From the NCBI RefSeq assembly GCF_048263965.1, contig NZ_JBLXDO010000005.1:1-64000 (forward strand): a stretch of 64,000 nt of DNA. The letters run 5' to 3'. Below the pieces are notes generated by a model. It saw nothing but the letters and a program-made list of their open reading frames with translations, was not told the DNA's origin and did no database searches. This DNA is from Ferrimonas sp048263965 (GTDB lineage Bacteria; Pseudomonadota; Gammaproteobacteria; Enterobacterales; Shewanellaceae). Both the position numbers and the translations under genes were made by a program. Positions 35,146-43,447 of the stretch are shown here, in pieces (positions within the stretch are counted from its first letter, which is position 1; each line of letters begins with the position of its first letter).

Positions 35146-36656
35146 TCATGGCGTCCAAAAAAGCCTTCTACTTTGTCATAGCGGTACTGCTGAGTATTGG
35201 CATCGGCTCCGCCGTTTACCGTCACTCCGTTGACGGCATCCCCCTGGTCCCCGGCACTCAGACCGTTAACTGGACCGTAGAAGCCCGGGTGACCTTCCAG
35301 GCTCAGGGACAGCCCATCGAAGCCGCCCTGACCCTGCCTGAGGATCCTGGTTTTGCCACCCTGTCTGAAAGCGCTGCCTCCCCCGGTTATGGCCTCACTC
35401 TGGCCAGGCAGGATGGTGCCCGCAAGGCTGTGTGGACCAAGCGTGAAGCCGTCGGCGCTCAGGAGCTCTACTTCACCGCCAATCTGGTACAGAAGGCTGG
35501 CGCCCCCCTGGAAGAGGCCAACGAGCCCGCCGCTCCTGAGCCGGTGGTCTGGGCAGAAGGGGTGGACACCGCCGCCCAGACCCTGGTGGATCTGGCCTGG
35601 GATCGCAGTGCCGGCAATCTCTCCTACGCCCAGCAGGTGGCGACGATGATCTTCGACAAGGAGCAGGGTCAGAATGTGGAGCTGCTGCTGGGCCATTACC
35701 AGCCTGCCGAACTCATGGTTCAGCTGATGCGAGCTGCGGCCATCCCCGCCCGGGTCAGCCATGCACTGATGCTGGAAGACGGTCGCCGCCGTCAGAATCT
35801 GGTGTCCGTGGTTGAGGTCTATGACAATGACCAGTGGCACCTGTTTGACCCGGCTACCGGTCAAAGCGGTCGACCCGATAACATGCTGCTGTGGCAGCGC
35901 GCCAGTGCCTCGGTACTGGATATTACCGGTGCCACCGACTCGCGGGTGACCTTCTCCATCATCAAGGACACCCGCCCTGCCCTGGCCACCGCGGTGGATA
36001 TGATGACCGCCAAGGGCCTGGCCTCCTTCTCCCTCTACTCCCTCCCTCTGGAGGAGCAGAGCCTGATCCGTGGCCTGCTGCTGGTGCCCATTGGCGTACT
36101 GGTGGTGGTGTTCCTGCGGGTGATTGTCGGCCTGAAAACCTCGGGCACCTTTATGCCTGTGCTGATCGCCCTGGCCTTCATCCAGACCACGCTTTTGACC
36201 GGGCTAGTGGGCTTCCTGCTGATCGTCGCGGTGGGCCTGTACATCCGCGGCTACCTGTCGAACTTGAATCTGCTGCTGATCTCGAGAATCAGCGCGGTGG
36301 TGATCACCGTGCTGGGGATCATCACCGCCTTTACCCTGCTGGCCTACAACCTGGGACTGACCGAGGGCCTGACCATCACCTTCTTCCCGATGATCATCCT
36401 GGCTTGGACCATCGAGCGTATGTCCATCCTCTGGGAGGAGGAGGGCCCGAAAGAGGTGGCGGTACAAGGTGGCGGCAGTCTGTTGGTGGCGGTGATCACC
36501 TACCTGTGCATGGTCAACCCCCTGGTTCAGCACTGGGTCTTCAACTTCCTCGGGGTACACCTGGTGATTCTTGCCCTGGTGCTGATGCTAGGCCAGTACA
36601 CCGGTTACCGACTGCTTGAGCTGCGCCGCTTCCGGCCTCTGGCGGGGGATAGCTGA
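35142..36656 (+). CDS. Inactive transglutaminase fused to seven-helix membrane domain (UUP1 type)
   Basis: A 504-residue inner-membrane protein. An N-terminal membrane helix (about 7-27) leads into a periplasmic part to about residue 300 that contains a transglutaminase-like fold (ELMVQLMRAAAIPARV, VVEVYDNDQWHLFDPATG). The catalytic cysteine expected before LMRAAAIPAR is not there, so it should be non-catalytic, as in the known family called inactive transglutaminase fused to seven transmembrane helices. About seven helices fill residues 305-490. Start GTG 35142 (AAAGGA five bases before) is favoured; ATG 35148 is the alternative. The next gene overlaps its stop (TGATG). Confidence 0.85.
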   Translation: MIMASKKAFYFVIAVLLSIGIGSAVYRHSVDGIPLVPGTQTVNWTVEARVTFQAQGQPIEAALTLPEDPGFATLSESAASPGYGLTLARQDGARKAVWTKREAVGAQELYFTANLVQKAGAPLEEANEPAAPEPVVWAEGVDTAAQTLVDLAWDRSAGNLSYAQQVATMIFDKEQGQNVELLLGHYQPAELMVQLMRAAAIPARVSHALMLEDGRRRQNLVSVVEVYDNDQWHLFDPATGQSGRPDNMLLWQRASASVLDITGATDSRVTFSIIKDTRPALATAVDMMTAKGLASFSLYSLPLEEQSLIRGLLLVPIGVLVVVFLRVIVGLKTSGTFMPVLIALAFIQTTLLTGLVGFLLIVAVGLYIRGYLSNLNLLLISRISAVVITVLGIITAFTLLAYNLGLTEGLTITFFPMIILAWTIERMSILWEEEGPKEVAVQGGGSLLVAVITYLCMVNPLVQHWVFNFLGVHLVILALVLMLGQYTGYRLLELRRFRPLAGDS

Positions 36657-37615
36657 TGCTGTTCTGTCACCCCTCCAAACTCAAGTCCAAGGGGATCATG
36701 GGGATGAACCAGAGAAACATCTCCTACATCGGCCGTTACAACCCCCGCTCGCTGTACAAGCTGGTGGATGACAAGCTGAAAACCAAGCAGATCGCCCTCA
36801 AGGGCGACATTGCGGTCCCCGATCTCATCTCTGTGATAGGTCAGCAGCATGAAGTGGCAGACCTGACCAACCGCATCCGCGGTTTCGGCGGCTTCTGCAT
36901 CAAACCTGCCCAGGGCTCCGGCGGCAAGGGGATCCTGGTGATCACCAAGGTCACCGACGGCCGTTTCTTCAAGCCATCGGGCAGCGAAGTCACCCTGCCG
37001 GAGATGGAGCGCCACGTCTCCAACATCCTGGCAGGATTGTTCAGTCTCGGAGGTAAAAACGACGTGGCGGTGATTGAAGCACTGATTCAGTTTGACCCGG
37101 TGTTTGACGGCTACTCCTTCGAAGGGGTTCCGGATATTCGCCTGATCGTGTTCAAGGGGTATCCGGTGATGGGGATGCTGCGCCTCTCCACCGCCGCCTC
37201 TGACGGTAAAGCCAACCTGCACCAGGGCGCCGTCGGTGTAGGCATCGACATCGCCACCGGGCGGGCCCTGCGGGCGGTTCAGTTCGATGAACCTGTGACC
37301 CACCACCCGGACACCAACAAGGAGCTGTCCAAGATGCAGGTCCCCCACTGGGACCGACTGATGACCCTGGCAGCCGGCTGCTACGAGATGTCCGGCCTGG
37401 GCTACCTGGGAACGGATATGGTGCTGGATACCGAGCGGGGCCCCCTGCTGCTGGAGCTCAATGCCCGTCCGGGGCTGGCAATTCAGATAGCCAATGGTGA
37501 GGGTCTTCTGCCTCGGCTGCGCCAGGTGGAAGCGCTCCCCGGCCATCCAGTGGACGTGGACACCCGGGTCGCACGCTCCAAGGAGTGGTTCGGTCGTGAC
37601 ACTCAGATGGTCTGA
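36656..37615 (+). CDS. Alpha-L-glutamate ligase-like ATP-grasp protein (RimK-related)
   Basis: A 319-residue cytoplasmic ligase. ATP-binding CIKPAQGSGGKGILVI (81-96), substrate-region RLIVFKGYPVMGMLRLS, and the metal-binding end DTERGPLLLELNARPG with the D...E-x-N triad are intact. Family members are annotated as alpha-L-glutamate ligase-like and nearly always travel with the UUP1-7TM and Zn_protease genes. It should ligate an amino acid to a carboxylate; the substrate is unknown. It overlaps its neighbours on both sides, so the order appears fixed by translational coupling. Confidence 0.88.
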   Translation: MLFCHPSKLKSKGIMGMNQRNISYIGRYNPRSLYKLVDDKLKTKQIALKGDIAVPDLISVIGQQHEVADLTNRIRGFGGFCIKPAQGSGGKGILVITKVTDGRFFKPSGSEVTLPEMERHVSNILAGLFSLGGKNDVAVIEALIQFDPVFDGYSFEGVPDIRLIVFKGYPVMGMLRLSTAASDGKANLHQGAVGVGIDIATGRALRAVQFDEPVTHHPDTNKELSKMQVPHWDRLMTLAAGCYEMSGLGYLGTDMVLDTERGPLLLELNARPGLAIQIANGEGLLPRLRQVEALPGHPVDVDTRVARSKEWFGRDTQMV

Positions 37616-39056
37616 TGGCCTGCTGATTCTGACCCTGGTCGGCACCACTGCCCAGGGTCAGCCCCTGGAGCTCTGTGAACAGCTTCTGGCGCCGCCTCAG
37701 GATGCCAGCGCCCTCTCTCTTGGCCGCTATAAGGCACAACTGGTCCAGTTGCAGGACCAGCTGAGGGCCATCCCCTACCCAGATGAGCAATTGGCCAACT
37801 GCCACCACAAGGTGAGCCGTGCCCTGGCCAGATACAGCGGCCAGGTAGTAAGGCCACTGCCTCTCATCTCTGCCGAAGCCGCCTACCTGGCGATGACTCA
37901 GGACAACCGCCGCACCATCCAGATCAACCGCGAAGCCTGCCTTCGGCAGGACGTTCAGGTGGAACAGGCAAGGACCCTGGCGCTCTCCAAGCGCTCAGTG
38001 GGACGCTACCTGTTTCAAGCGGCAGACTCAGGCTGTGCCCGCTCCGTCTGGCTGGCCTGGCAAAACCGCGGTGGCAAGCAGGCAGACCAACACCTGCGCA
38101 CCATTCTTGCTTTGTCTCATCAACAGGCCAAAGAGCGTGGCTACGACAGCGCGATGGGCTGGAAACTGGATGGGGCTTACCTCAGCAGCTATCAGCAGGT
38201 GGACCATTTTCTCCGAGGCCTCAAGGCGGAGTCGGCAAAGCTACCCTGGAAAAGGCCCAATACCCCAAGATACAGCTACGTCGACGCCCATCAGCTGGCC
38301 TTGGCAACCCTTGAGCAGCTGACCCAGCTGTTCGGCCTGAAACTGGACCCCATAACCGATGGTCAGTGGCAACTGTGGGATGGCCGACGCTTTCTGGGCA
38401 CTCTTACCCTGGTCCCGGCGGACCGCAATGCCTACCTGGGTCTGCAGCGAAACCTGGCGAACTACTACCCGGGTATAGGCCAGATTCACTATCGCAACAA
38501 GGAGCGTTGGCGCGGAGAACACCTGTCCGAGCTGGCGGGCAGCATCACTACTGCCTTCTACCACCTTGCTGGCCATCAACTTAGCGATTACATGGGGCAA
38601 AGACAGGAGCCGGATCTGATCAACCTGCCCCGAGCCATAGGTCTGGCCCTCGGTGCCGATTCGGGGTTCATAGGCCAACTGAGACAGGCCCCCGAAGCCG
38701 AGCCCCTGGGGTTTGGACCCGGTGAACTGCTGCGGACCCGACTCTCCCTGGCTTTCTGGCATCAGTCGCAACACCAGCCTTCAGAGCTGGCCAAACAGCA
38801 ACAACACCTGTTCCGCAGCTACTATGGGGTCGATGCCCCGACAAGTTGGCGCCCCTTGAGTGCCTACCCCAAACTGGTGCAGCAGGGACCGCTGCTCTAC
38901 GGTAACCTGCTGGCAAAAAAAACCGCCATGGATCTCGTGGATCTATGGCGGTCTGATCGCATCTCAGGTCCCCAGTTATGGGAAGAGATCTTTGTTAACA
39001 GCAATCATCAAGCGTATTCACCCTCCCTGGCACGCCTAACCCAATCGGGAAATTAG
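37596..39056 (+). CDS. Exported M3-peptidase-like pseudoenzyme
   Basis: A 486-residue protein with a short signal peptide (residues 1-21, ending TAQG-Q). I read its C-terminal 270 residues as a degenerate M3 (thimet oligopeptidase/Dcp) fold: RGYDSAMGWKL, QLFGLKLDPI...LGTLTL, HLAGH (323-327) where HEFGH is expected, DLINLPRAIGL (340-350) where DFVELPSQxME is expected, and the C-terminal YGNLLAKKTAMDLVDLW. The catalytic Glu is Leu and the third zinc-ligand Glu is also missing, so proteolysis is not expected. The GTG at 37596 overlaps the ligase gene by 20 bases and has AAGGAG upstream. It ends tail to tail with azoR, overlapping by four bases. The M3 reading is inference from motif order; confidence in the gene itself is high. 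Confidence 0.7.
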   Translation: MTLRWSDGLLILTLVGTTAQGQPLELCEQLLAPPQDASALSLGRYKAQLVQLQDQLRAIPYPDEQLANCHHKVSRALARYSGQVVRPLPLISAEAAYLAMTQDNRRTIQINREACLRQDVQVEQARTLALSKRSVGRYLFQAADSGCARSVWLAWQNRGGKQADQHLRTILALSHQQAKERGYDSAMGWKLDGAYLSSYQQVDHFLRGLKAESAKLPWKRPNTPRYSYVDAHQLALATLEQLTQLFGLKLDPITDGQWQLWDGRRFLGTLTLVPADRNAYLGLQRNLANYYPGIGQIHYRNKERWRGEHLSELAGSITTAFYHLAGHQLSDYMGQRQEPDLINLPRAIGLALGADSGFIGQLRQAPEAEPLGFGPGELLRTRLSLAFWHQSQHQPSELAKQQQHLFRSYYGVDAPTSWRPLSAYPKLVQQGPLLYGNLLAKKTAMDLVDLWRSDRISGPQLWEEIFVNSNHQAYSPSLARLTQSGN

Positions 39057-39652
39057 GCCAGTTCCAACAGCTTTGCCTTGGCTTGCTCCACGGACTTATC
39101 GTTCATGGCAACACCCGCAGCACTGACCACCTGAACGTCAGTGATACCGACAAATCCCAGGACGGTCTGCAGATAGGTGTCATTGTGGTTCAGGGCGGCC
39201 ATGGGGGTTCCCTCGCTGTAATCGCCACCGCTGGACGCCACAATCACCGCCTTGCGTCCACCCAGGGCGCCCTTAGGGCCCTCTTCGGTGTAGTTAAAGG
39301 TGCGACCTACCCGGCAGATCTGGTCAATCCAGGCCTTCATGCCGCCACTGACAGAGAAATTGTGCATGGGGGAGCCCAGTACCACTTCATCGGCAGCAAA
39401 CAACTCATCCACCAGCTGGTCCGACTGAGCCACCAGCGCTTTTTGCTCATCGCTGCGCTGATCTTCGGGAGTGTAGAAGGCACCGATGGTTGCCTGACTC
39501 AACGGGCGAACGGCGTCGCCGGACACATCGCGGAAGATCACCCGACCCTCAGGGTTGGCGCTTTGCCACTTCTCGGCGTAGGCGGCGGTCAGGCCTCGGG
39601 TGTTGGAGCCTTGGTTGTTTGGGCTGGCATCAACAATCAACAAAGTTTTCAT
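39053..39652 (-). CDS. azoR: FMN-dependent NADH-azoreductase
   Basis: A 199-residue flavodoxin-like quinone/azo reductase. FMN-binding start LLIVDASPNNQGSNTRGLT, SPMHNFSVSGGMKAWIDQICRVGRTF (the MYNF-like loop) and ASSGGDYSEGTP are typical of AzoR. The ATG at 39652 has AAGGAC upstream; the longer ORF runs into the promoter. Divergent from a LysR gene that probably controls it. Its role is likely quinone detoxification. Confidence 0.9.
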   Translation of the reverse strand: MKTLLIVDASPNNQGSNTRGLTAAYAEKWQSANPEGRVIFRDVSGDAVRPLSQATIGAFYTPEDQRSDEQKALVAQSDQLVDELFAADEVVLGSPMHNFSVSGGMKAWIDQICRVGRTFNYTEEGPKGALGGRKAVIVASSGGDYSEGTPMAALNHNDTYLQTVLGFVGITDVQVVSAAGVAMNDKSVEQAKAKLLELA

Positions 39653-39705
39653 TTCGGTGTCCTTTTGAATCAGTTCGTTCTCGTTGATCTCAATATTAAT
39701 TGCAC

Positions 39706-39746
39706 AGAATGGGAAAAAAACTGCATAATATTGACTAAACCATTCT
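39706..39746. promoter_or_regulatory. Candidate LysR operator between azoR and lysR
   Basis: Perfect inverted repeat AGAATGG / CCATTCT (39706-39712 and 39740-39746) with 27 AT-rich bases between, lying in the 104-base divergent promoter region. It could be two half-sites of the adjacent LysR protein. Confidence 0.5.
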
Positions 39747-39756
39747 AAGGAATCGA

Positions 39757-40713
39757 ATGATGTACCGCCCCCACTCCACACTGGAACAGTGGCGTATTCT
39801 GCAGGCTGTGGTCGACTACGGTGGTTACGCCCACGCAGCGGAAGCGCTTAATAAAAGCCAGAGTTCACTCAACCATGCGGTCGCCAAGCTGCAGACCCAA
39901 TTGGGCGTGCAACTGCTCGAGGTGAAAGGCCGCAAGGCGGAGTTGACCGATGAGGGCAAGGTGCTGCTGAGGCGTTCCAGGCAGCTCACCCAGCAGATTG
40001 AGCAGCTGGAGCAGCTGGCCGCCAACATGGAGCAGGGTTGGGAGCACGAATTGCTGATCTCCCGCGAAGCGATCTACCCCTCAAATTACCTGTTCGATGC
40101 CCTATCCCGCTTCTACCCGGAAAGTCGCGGAACCCGGGTCACGGTCATCGACAACATCATCAGCGGCTCCACCGACGCCATCACCAACCGCAAGGTGGAT
40201 CTGGCCATCTCCGGTCATGTGCCGCCGGGCCACCTGGGCGTACCCCTGGCGATGATTCGCATGGTGCTGTGCTGCCATCCCGGCCACGCCTTGACCCGCG
40301 AGAGCGTGGTCGAGCCCGCCAGACTGGAACAGGAGCTTCAGATCGTAATCCGGGATACCGGTCCCCTAGCGGCGGATCCGGATAAGGACATCGGCTGGCT
40401 GAGGGCCAAGGAGCGCTGGACCGTCAGTCTGTTCCGCGACGCCATCGACATACTCAGGCGAGGCGTCGGCTTCTGCTGGATACCTGAACATGAAGCCAGA
40501 CCCTATCTGGAGACGGGAGAGTTGGTGGAACTGAAATCCACCGTCTACAAGCACCTGATCCCCATCAACCTGATCATCCCGGACGAAGATAACCTGGGTC
40601 CGGCGGGCAAACGCTTCGCCGAGCTGATTCGAGCCAGCAGCCCCATGGGAGGTGACATCGCCTGTGTCCCCTCTAAGCCCGCTAGTCAGCATCCGGACGA
40701 CGCCGCCGATTAG
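39757..40713 (+). CDS. LysR-family transcriptional regulator
   Basis: A 318-residue LysR protein. Helix-turn-helix at residues 8-65 (LQAVVDYGGYAHAAEALNKSQSSLNHAVAKLQTQLG). The effector domain follows (SGHVPPGHLGVPL, GVGFCWIPEHEARPYL). The C-terminal 25 residues are a polar extension. Divergent from azoR; I infer control of azoR by electrophiles or quinones. Confidence 0.88.
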   Translation: MMYRPHSTLEQWRILQAVVDYGGYAHAAEALNKSQSSLNHAVAKLQTQLGVQLLEVKGRKAELTDEGKVLLRRSRQLTQQIEQLEQLAANMEQGWEHELLISREAIYPSNYLFDALSRFYPESRGTRVTVIDNIISGSTDAITNRKVDLAISGHVPPGHLGVPLAMIRMVLCCHPGHALTRESVVEPARLEQELQIVIRDTGPLAADPDKDIGWLRAKERWTVSLFRDAIDILRRGVGFCWIPEHEARPYLETGELVELKSTVYKHLIPINLIIPDEDNLGPAGKRFAELIRASSPMGGDIACVPSKPASQHPDDAAD

Positions 40714-40772
40714 CAACAAAGGGGCTCCGGGCTCCTAGGCTTATTGCACCGAGTGGGGCCAACGGCCGTTGA

Positions 40773-41660
40773 TTATGAAAGCGCCTGTTTGAGCTGTTGA
40801 TGCAATGCACGTACCGCGGGGTTCAGACTCTGTCTGTCGGTCACCAACAAACTCAAGGGAGCTGGCTCTCCCAGCCAGTGAGGGCCGATCTGCACCAGGG
40901 CACCGGAATTCAGGTCTGGCTCCAGGTCTAATCTGGATTTATAGGCGATGCCCCTGCCCTCCCTGGCCCACCGCTGCACCAGAGCACCATCATCCCCCCT
41001 CCGGCTCCCGGACACCCGAACCTGATGCAGTCGCCCCTCGACCCAGAAACGCCACAGATCGTACTGACGCTCCCCCAACACAAAGCAGAGGCACTGGTGC
41101 TCCACCAGGGCCTCAGGGGTCTCCGGCTCGCCACAGCGCGCCAGATACTCAGGAGAAGCCACCAGAATTCGTCGATTGTCCGGGATCAACGGCAGGGCGA
41201 TAAGCCCACTGGCCGCCGACGCGCCATAGCGCAAGGCTAGATCCACCCGCTGACTGAAGCCATCGCTTAACCTGTCGGTCAGGGAGAGGTTAAGCTCCAG
41301 GGAGGGATGGGCCTCCAGAAACCCATCGATCACCGCCAGCAGTCGCTCTCTGCCAAGGGCAGAGGGCATCGACAACTGCAGGGTGCCACTGTAACCACTG
41401 TCATCCTCTGCTTTGGGCCTGGCCGCCTGCTCAATCAGGCTGATCCCTTCCCTGGCCCCCTCCAGAAACCTCTCCCCATCGGGCGTAAGTCGTAGGCTTC
41501 GGGTAGAGCGGATAAACAGGCGGTAACCCAATTCGGTCTCCAGTCGCTTGATGGCTGCACTGACCGCCGCCGGCGTCAGATCCATCTGGCGGGCACAGGC
41601 AGACAAAGAGCCCAGTCGCGCGGTTTGGATAAAGAGGTTCAGGTCCTGGAGAGACTTCAT
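40773..41660 (-). CDS. LysR-family transcriptional regulator (CrgA/YafC-like)
   Basis: A 295-residue LysR protein with HTH at residues 4-60 (DLNLFIQTARLGSLSACARQMDLTPAAVSAAIKRLE) and a substrate-binding domain with DLALRYGASAASGLIALPL, typical of the large YafC/CrgA group. ATG 41660 is preferred over a TTG two codons upstream, though no clear ribosome site is present for either. Divergent from the zinc-type oxidoreductase gene, which it probably regulates. Confidence 0.87.
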   Translation of the reverse strand: MKSLQDLNLFIQTARLGSLSACARQMDLTPAAVSAAIKRLETELGYRLFIRSTRSLRLTPDGERFLEGAREGISLIEQAARPKAEDDSGYSGTLQLSMPSALGRERLLAVIDGFLEAHPSLELNLSLTDRLSDGFSQRVDLALRYGASAASGLIALPLIPDNRRILVASPEYLARCGEPETPEALVEHQCLCFVLGERQYDLWRFWVEGRLHQVRVSGSRRGDDGALVQRWAREGRGIAYKSRLDLEPDLNSGALVQIGPHWLGEPAPLSLLVTDRQSLNPAVRALHQQLKQALS

Positions 41661-41670
41661 ATTCAAAAAA

Positions 41671-41680
41671 CTTTTAAAAG
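41671..41680. promoter_or_regulatory. Palindrome between lysR and the oxidoreductase gene
   Basis: Perfect palindrome CTTTTAAAAG directly upstream of the LysR start, in the 110-base divergent region. It may be part of a regulator site or simply AT-rich promoter DNA. Confidence 0.3.
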
Positions 41681-41770
41681 TGATGTAAGAAATTGGCTGT
41701 TTTTAAACATCCATCTACAAATTATCGTAGCAACACAAGTCAAGGCAATACCCAGTCATCAGGAGTCCCC

Positions 41771-42802
41771 ATGAAAGCCATTGGATACCGTCAGCCCCAT
41801 CAACTGAGCAGTAACACCCAACTGGAGAGCATCGAACTGCCGGTGCCCAGTGCCACCGGCGAAGATCTGCTGGTCAAAGTCCGCGCCATCTCAGTCAACC
41901 CCGTGGACACCAAGGTTCGCCAGCGCGCTGGCGGTGTCGAGCAGGTGAATGACGGCTACAAGATCCTCGGATGGGACGCCGCAGGCGAGGTGGTCGCCAT
42001 CGGTGACAAAGTGACTGATTTCAAGGTGGGCGATCAGGTCTGGTACGCCGGCGATCTGACCCGAGCAGGCAGCAATGCCGAATACCAGTTGGTAGAGCAG
42101 AAGATCGTTGGCCGCAAGCCTGCCAACCTCAGTTTTGCCCAGGCAGCCGCCCTTCCCCTGACCACCATCACCGCCTGGGAGCTGCTGTTTGATCGGCTGA
42201 AACTGGATCCCAAGGCGGATCTGAGTCAGAGAAAGCTGCTGGTGATCGGTGCCGCCGGCGGTGTGGGCTCCATCCTGCTGCAACTGGCCAGCCACCTGAC
42301 CAACATCCAGGTGGTGGCCACCGCGTCACGGCCGGAGACCGTGGAGTGGGTTAAGCACTTGGGGGCCGACGCGGTCATCGATCACCGCAAACCCCTGTCC
42401 AACGCGCTGGCAGAAGCTGGTATCGACGGCATTACCGATGTCATCAGCCTGACTCACAGCGAACAGCACTGGCCTGAAATCGCCAAGCTGATTGAACCTC
42501 AGGGCCAGTTGGCCCTTATCGATGACGCCCCAAGCCTGGACATCATGCCTTTCAAACAGAAGAGCATCTCTCTGCACTGGGAGTTTATGTTCACCCGCTC
42601 TCTGTTCAGCACCCGGGACAGAGTGAAGCAGCAGCAACTGCTCAACACCGTCGCCGACCTGGTGGAGTCCGGCGCGGTAATCACCACCGCCGACGCCCAC
42701 TTTGGCGTCATCTCGGTGGCCAACCTGCACCGGGCGCACACCCTGCTGGAGTCGGGCAAGGCCAAGGGCAAGATTGTTCTCGAGGGGTTTGAATCCCAGT
42801 AA
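41771..42802 (+). CDS. Zinc-type alcohol dehydrogenase-like / quinone oxidoreductase family protein
   Basis: A 343-residue MDR-superfamily reductase. GroES-like N-terminus (VKVRAISVNPVDTKVRQRAGG), then ILGWDAAGEVVAIG, and a nucleotide-binding domain with GAAGGVGSILLQLA (residues 157-170) indicating NADPH. Catalytic zinc ligands are not evident, as in the zeta-crystallin-like ZADH group; it probably reduces enones or quinones. AGGAG precedes the ATG at 41771. Divergent LysR gene is the likely regulator. Confidence 0.88.
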   Translation: MKAIGYRQPHQLSSNTQLESIELPVPSATGEDLLVKVRAISVNPVDTKVRQRAGGVEQVNDGYKILGWDAAGEVVAIGDKVTDFKVGDQVWYAGDLTRAGSNAEYQLVEQKIVGRKPANLSFAQAAALPLTTITAWELLFDRLKLDPKADLSQRKLLVIGAAGGVGSILLQLASHLTNIQVVATASRPETVEWVKHLGADAVIDHRKPLSNALAEAGIDGITDVISLTHSEQHWPEIAKLIEPQGQLALIDDAPSLDIMPFKQKSISLHWEFMFTRSLFSTRDRVKQQQLLNTVADLVESGAVITTADAHFGVISVANLHRAHTLLESGKAKGKIVLEGFESQ

Positions 42803-42812
42803 ACAAGTGAAC

Positions 42813-42839
42813 GGAACCCGATCATCAAGGCCGGGTTCC
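42813..42839 (+). terminator. Hairpin after the oxidoreductase gene
   Basis: Eight-bp stem GGAACCCG / CGGGTTCC with an 11-base loop, 10 bases after the stop. There is no T run, so termination is uncertain. Confidence 0.45.
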
Positions 42840-43447
42840 ACCGCCAAAACACAAGAAGACAAGCTCAATCCTGCCACTTCAAATCAACCGGCCCGCTTAA
42901 GTCTTCACGTCATTCAGGCCAATTGGCACATCAACTGAAGGCAATCTTGTTTCAATCTAAGACAAGCTTTCTCTTCGTTTTCTCTTAGGTTCGATGTTGA
43001 CCAATGTTCATTGGTTTCAAGCCTAGGTGCACAGGCAAAAACAAACTATTTCATTAGTCTAAAAATCATTAATTTGAGACAATGGTATAACAAATTAGTG
43101 ATATCTACTGAAGCTCTACTGGGAAACATCAAAAAATATTCCCTCTCAAGTAATTTATGCAACTGATTGAAAATCTGTCAGTATACTTCAGGTATACTCA
43201 AGTCAGACGGCGACTGGAGTCAATTTATTGACGCGCTACCTTTAATATTTCCTCATTTGTTCTAAAATCATTGCGGGTTTTGGTTAATAACCTTGGCTTT
43301 AATTGCAGTCCAGCCACCGAATTCACTGCTAATAACCGGATTGAGTTTCCGGCGGATGAACTTTTTTCTAATTCCTTCGCTATTCATTCACTTTTTTTCA
43401 AGGTTATTTGATGGTGATATCTATTAGATTTTAAAGGATGATGAATT
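42840..43447 (+). promoter_or_regulatory. Long AT-rich leader before the EF-hand protein gene
   Basis: About 600 bases without a gene. It contains AGTATAC-TTCAG-GTATACT (43180-43198), a small palindrome GGTTA-A-TAACC (43282-43292) and a hairpin CCGGA-N7-TCCGG (43336-43352) near the gene start. I tested c-di-GMP and glycine riboswitch patterns by eye without a match. Confidence 0.45.

Noticed and set aside
43200..43447. Cyclic di-GMP riboswitch before the EF-hand gene
   Set aside because: The GEMM core elements are missing; only generic hairpins are present.
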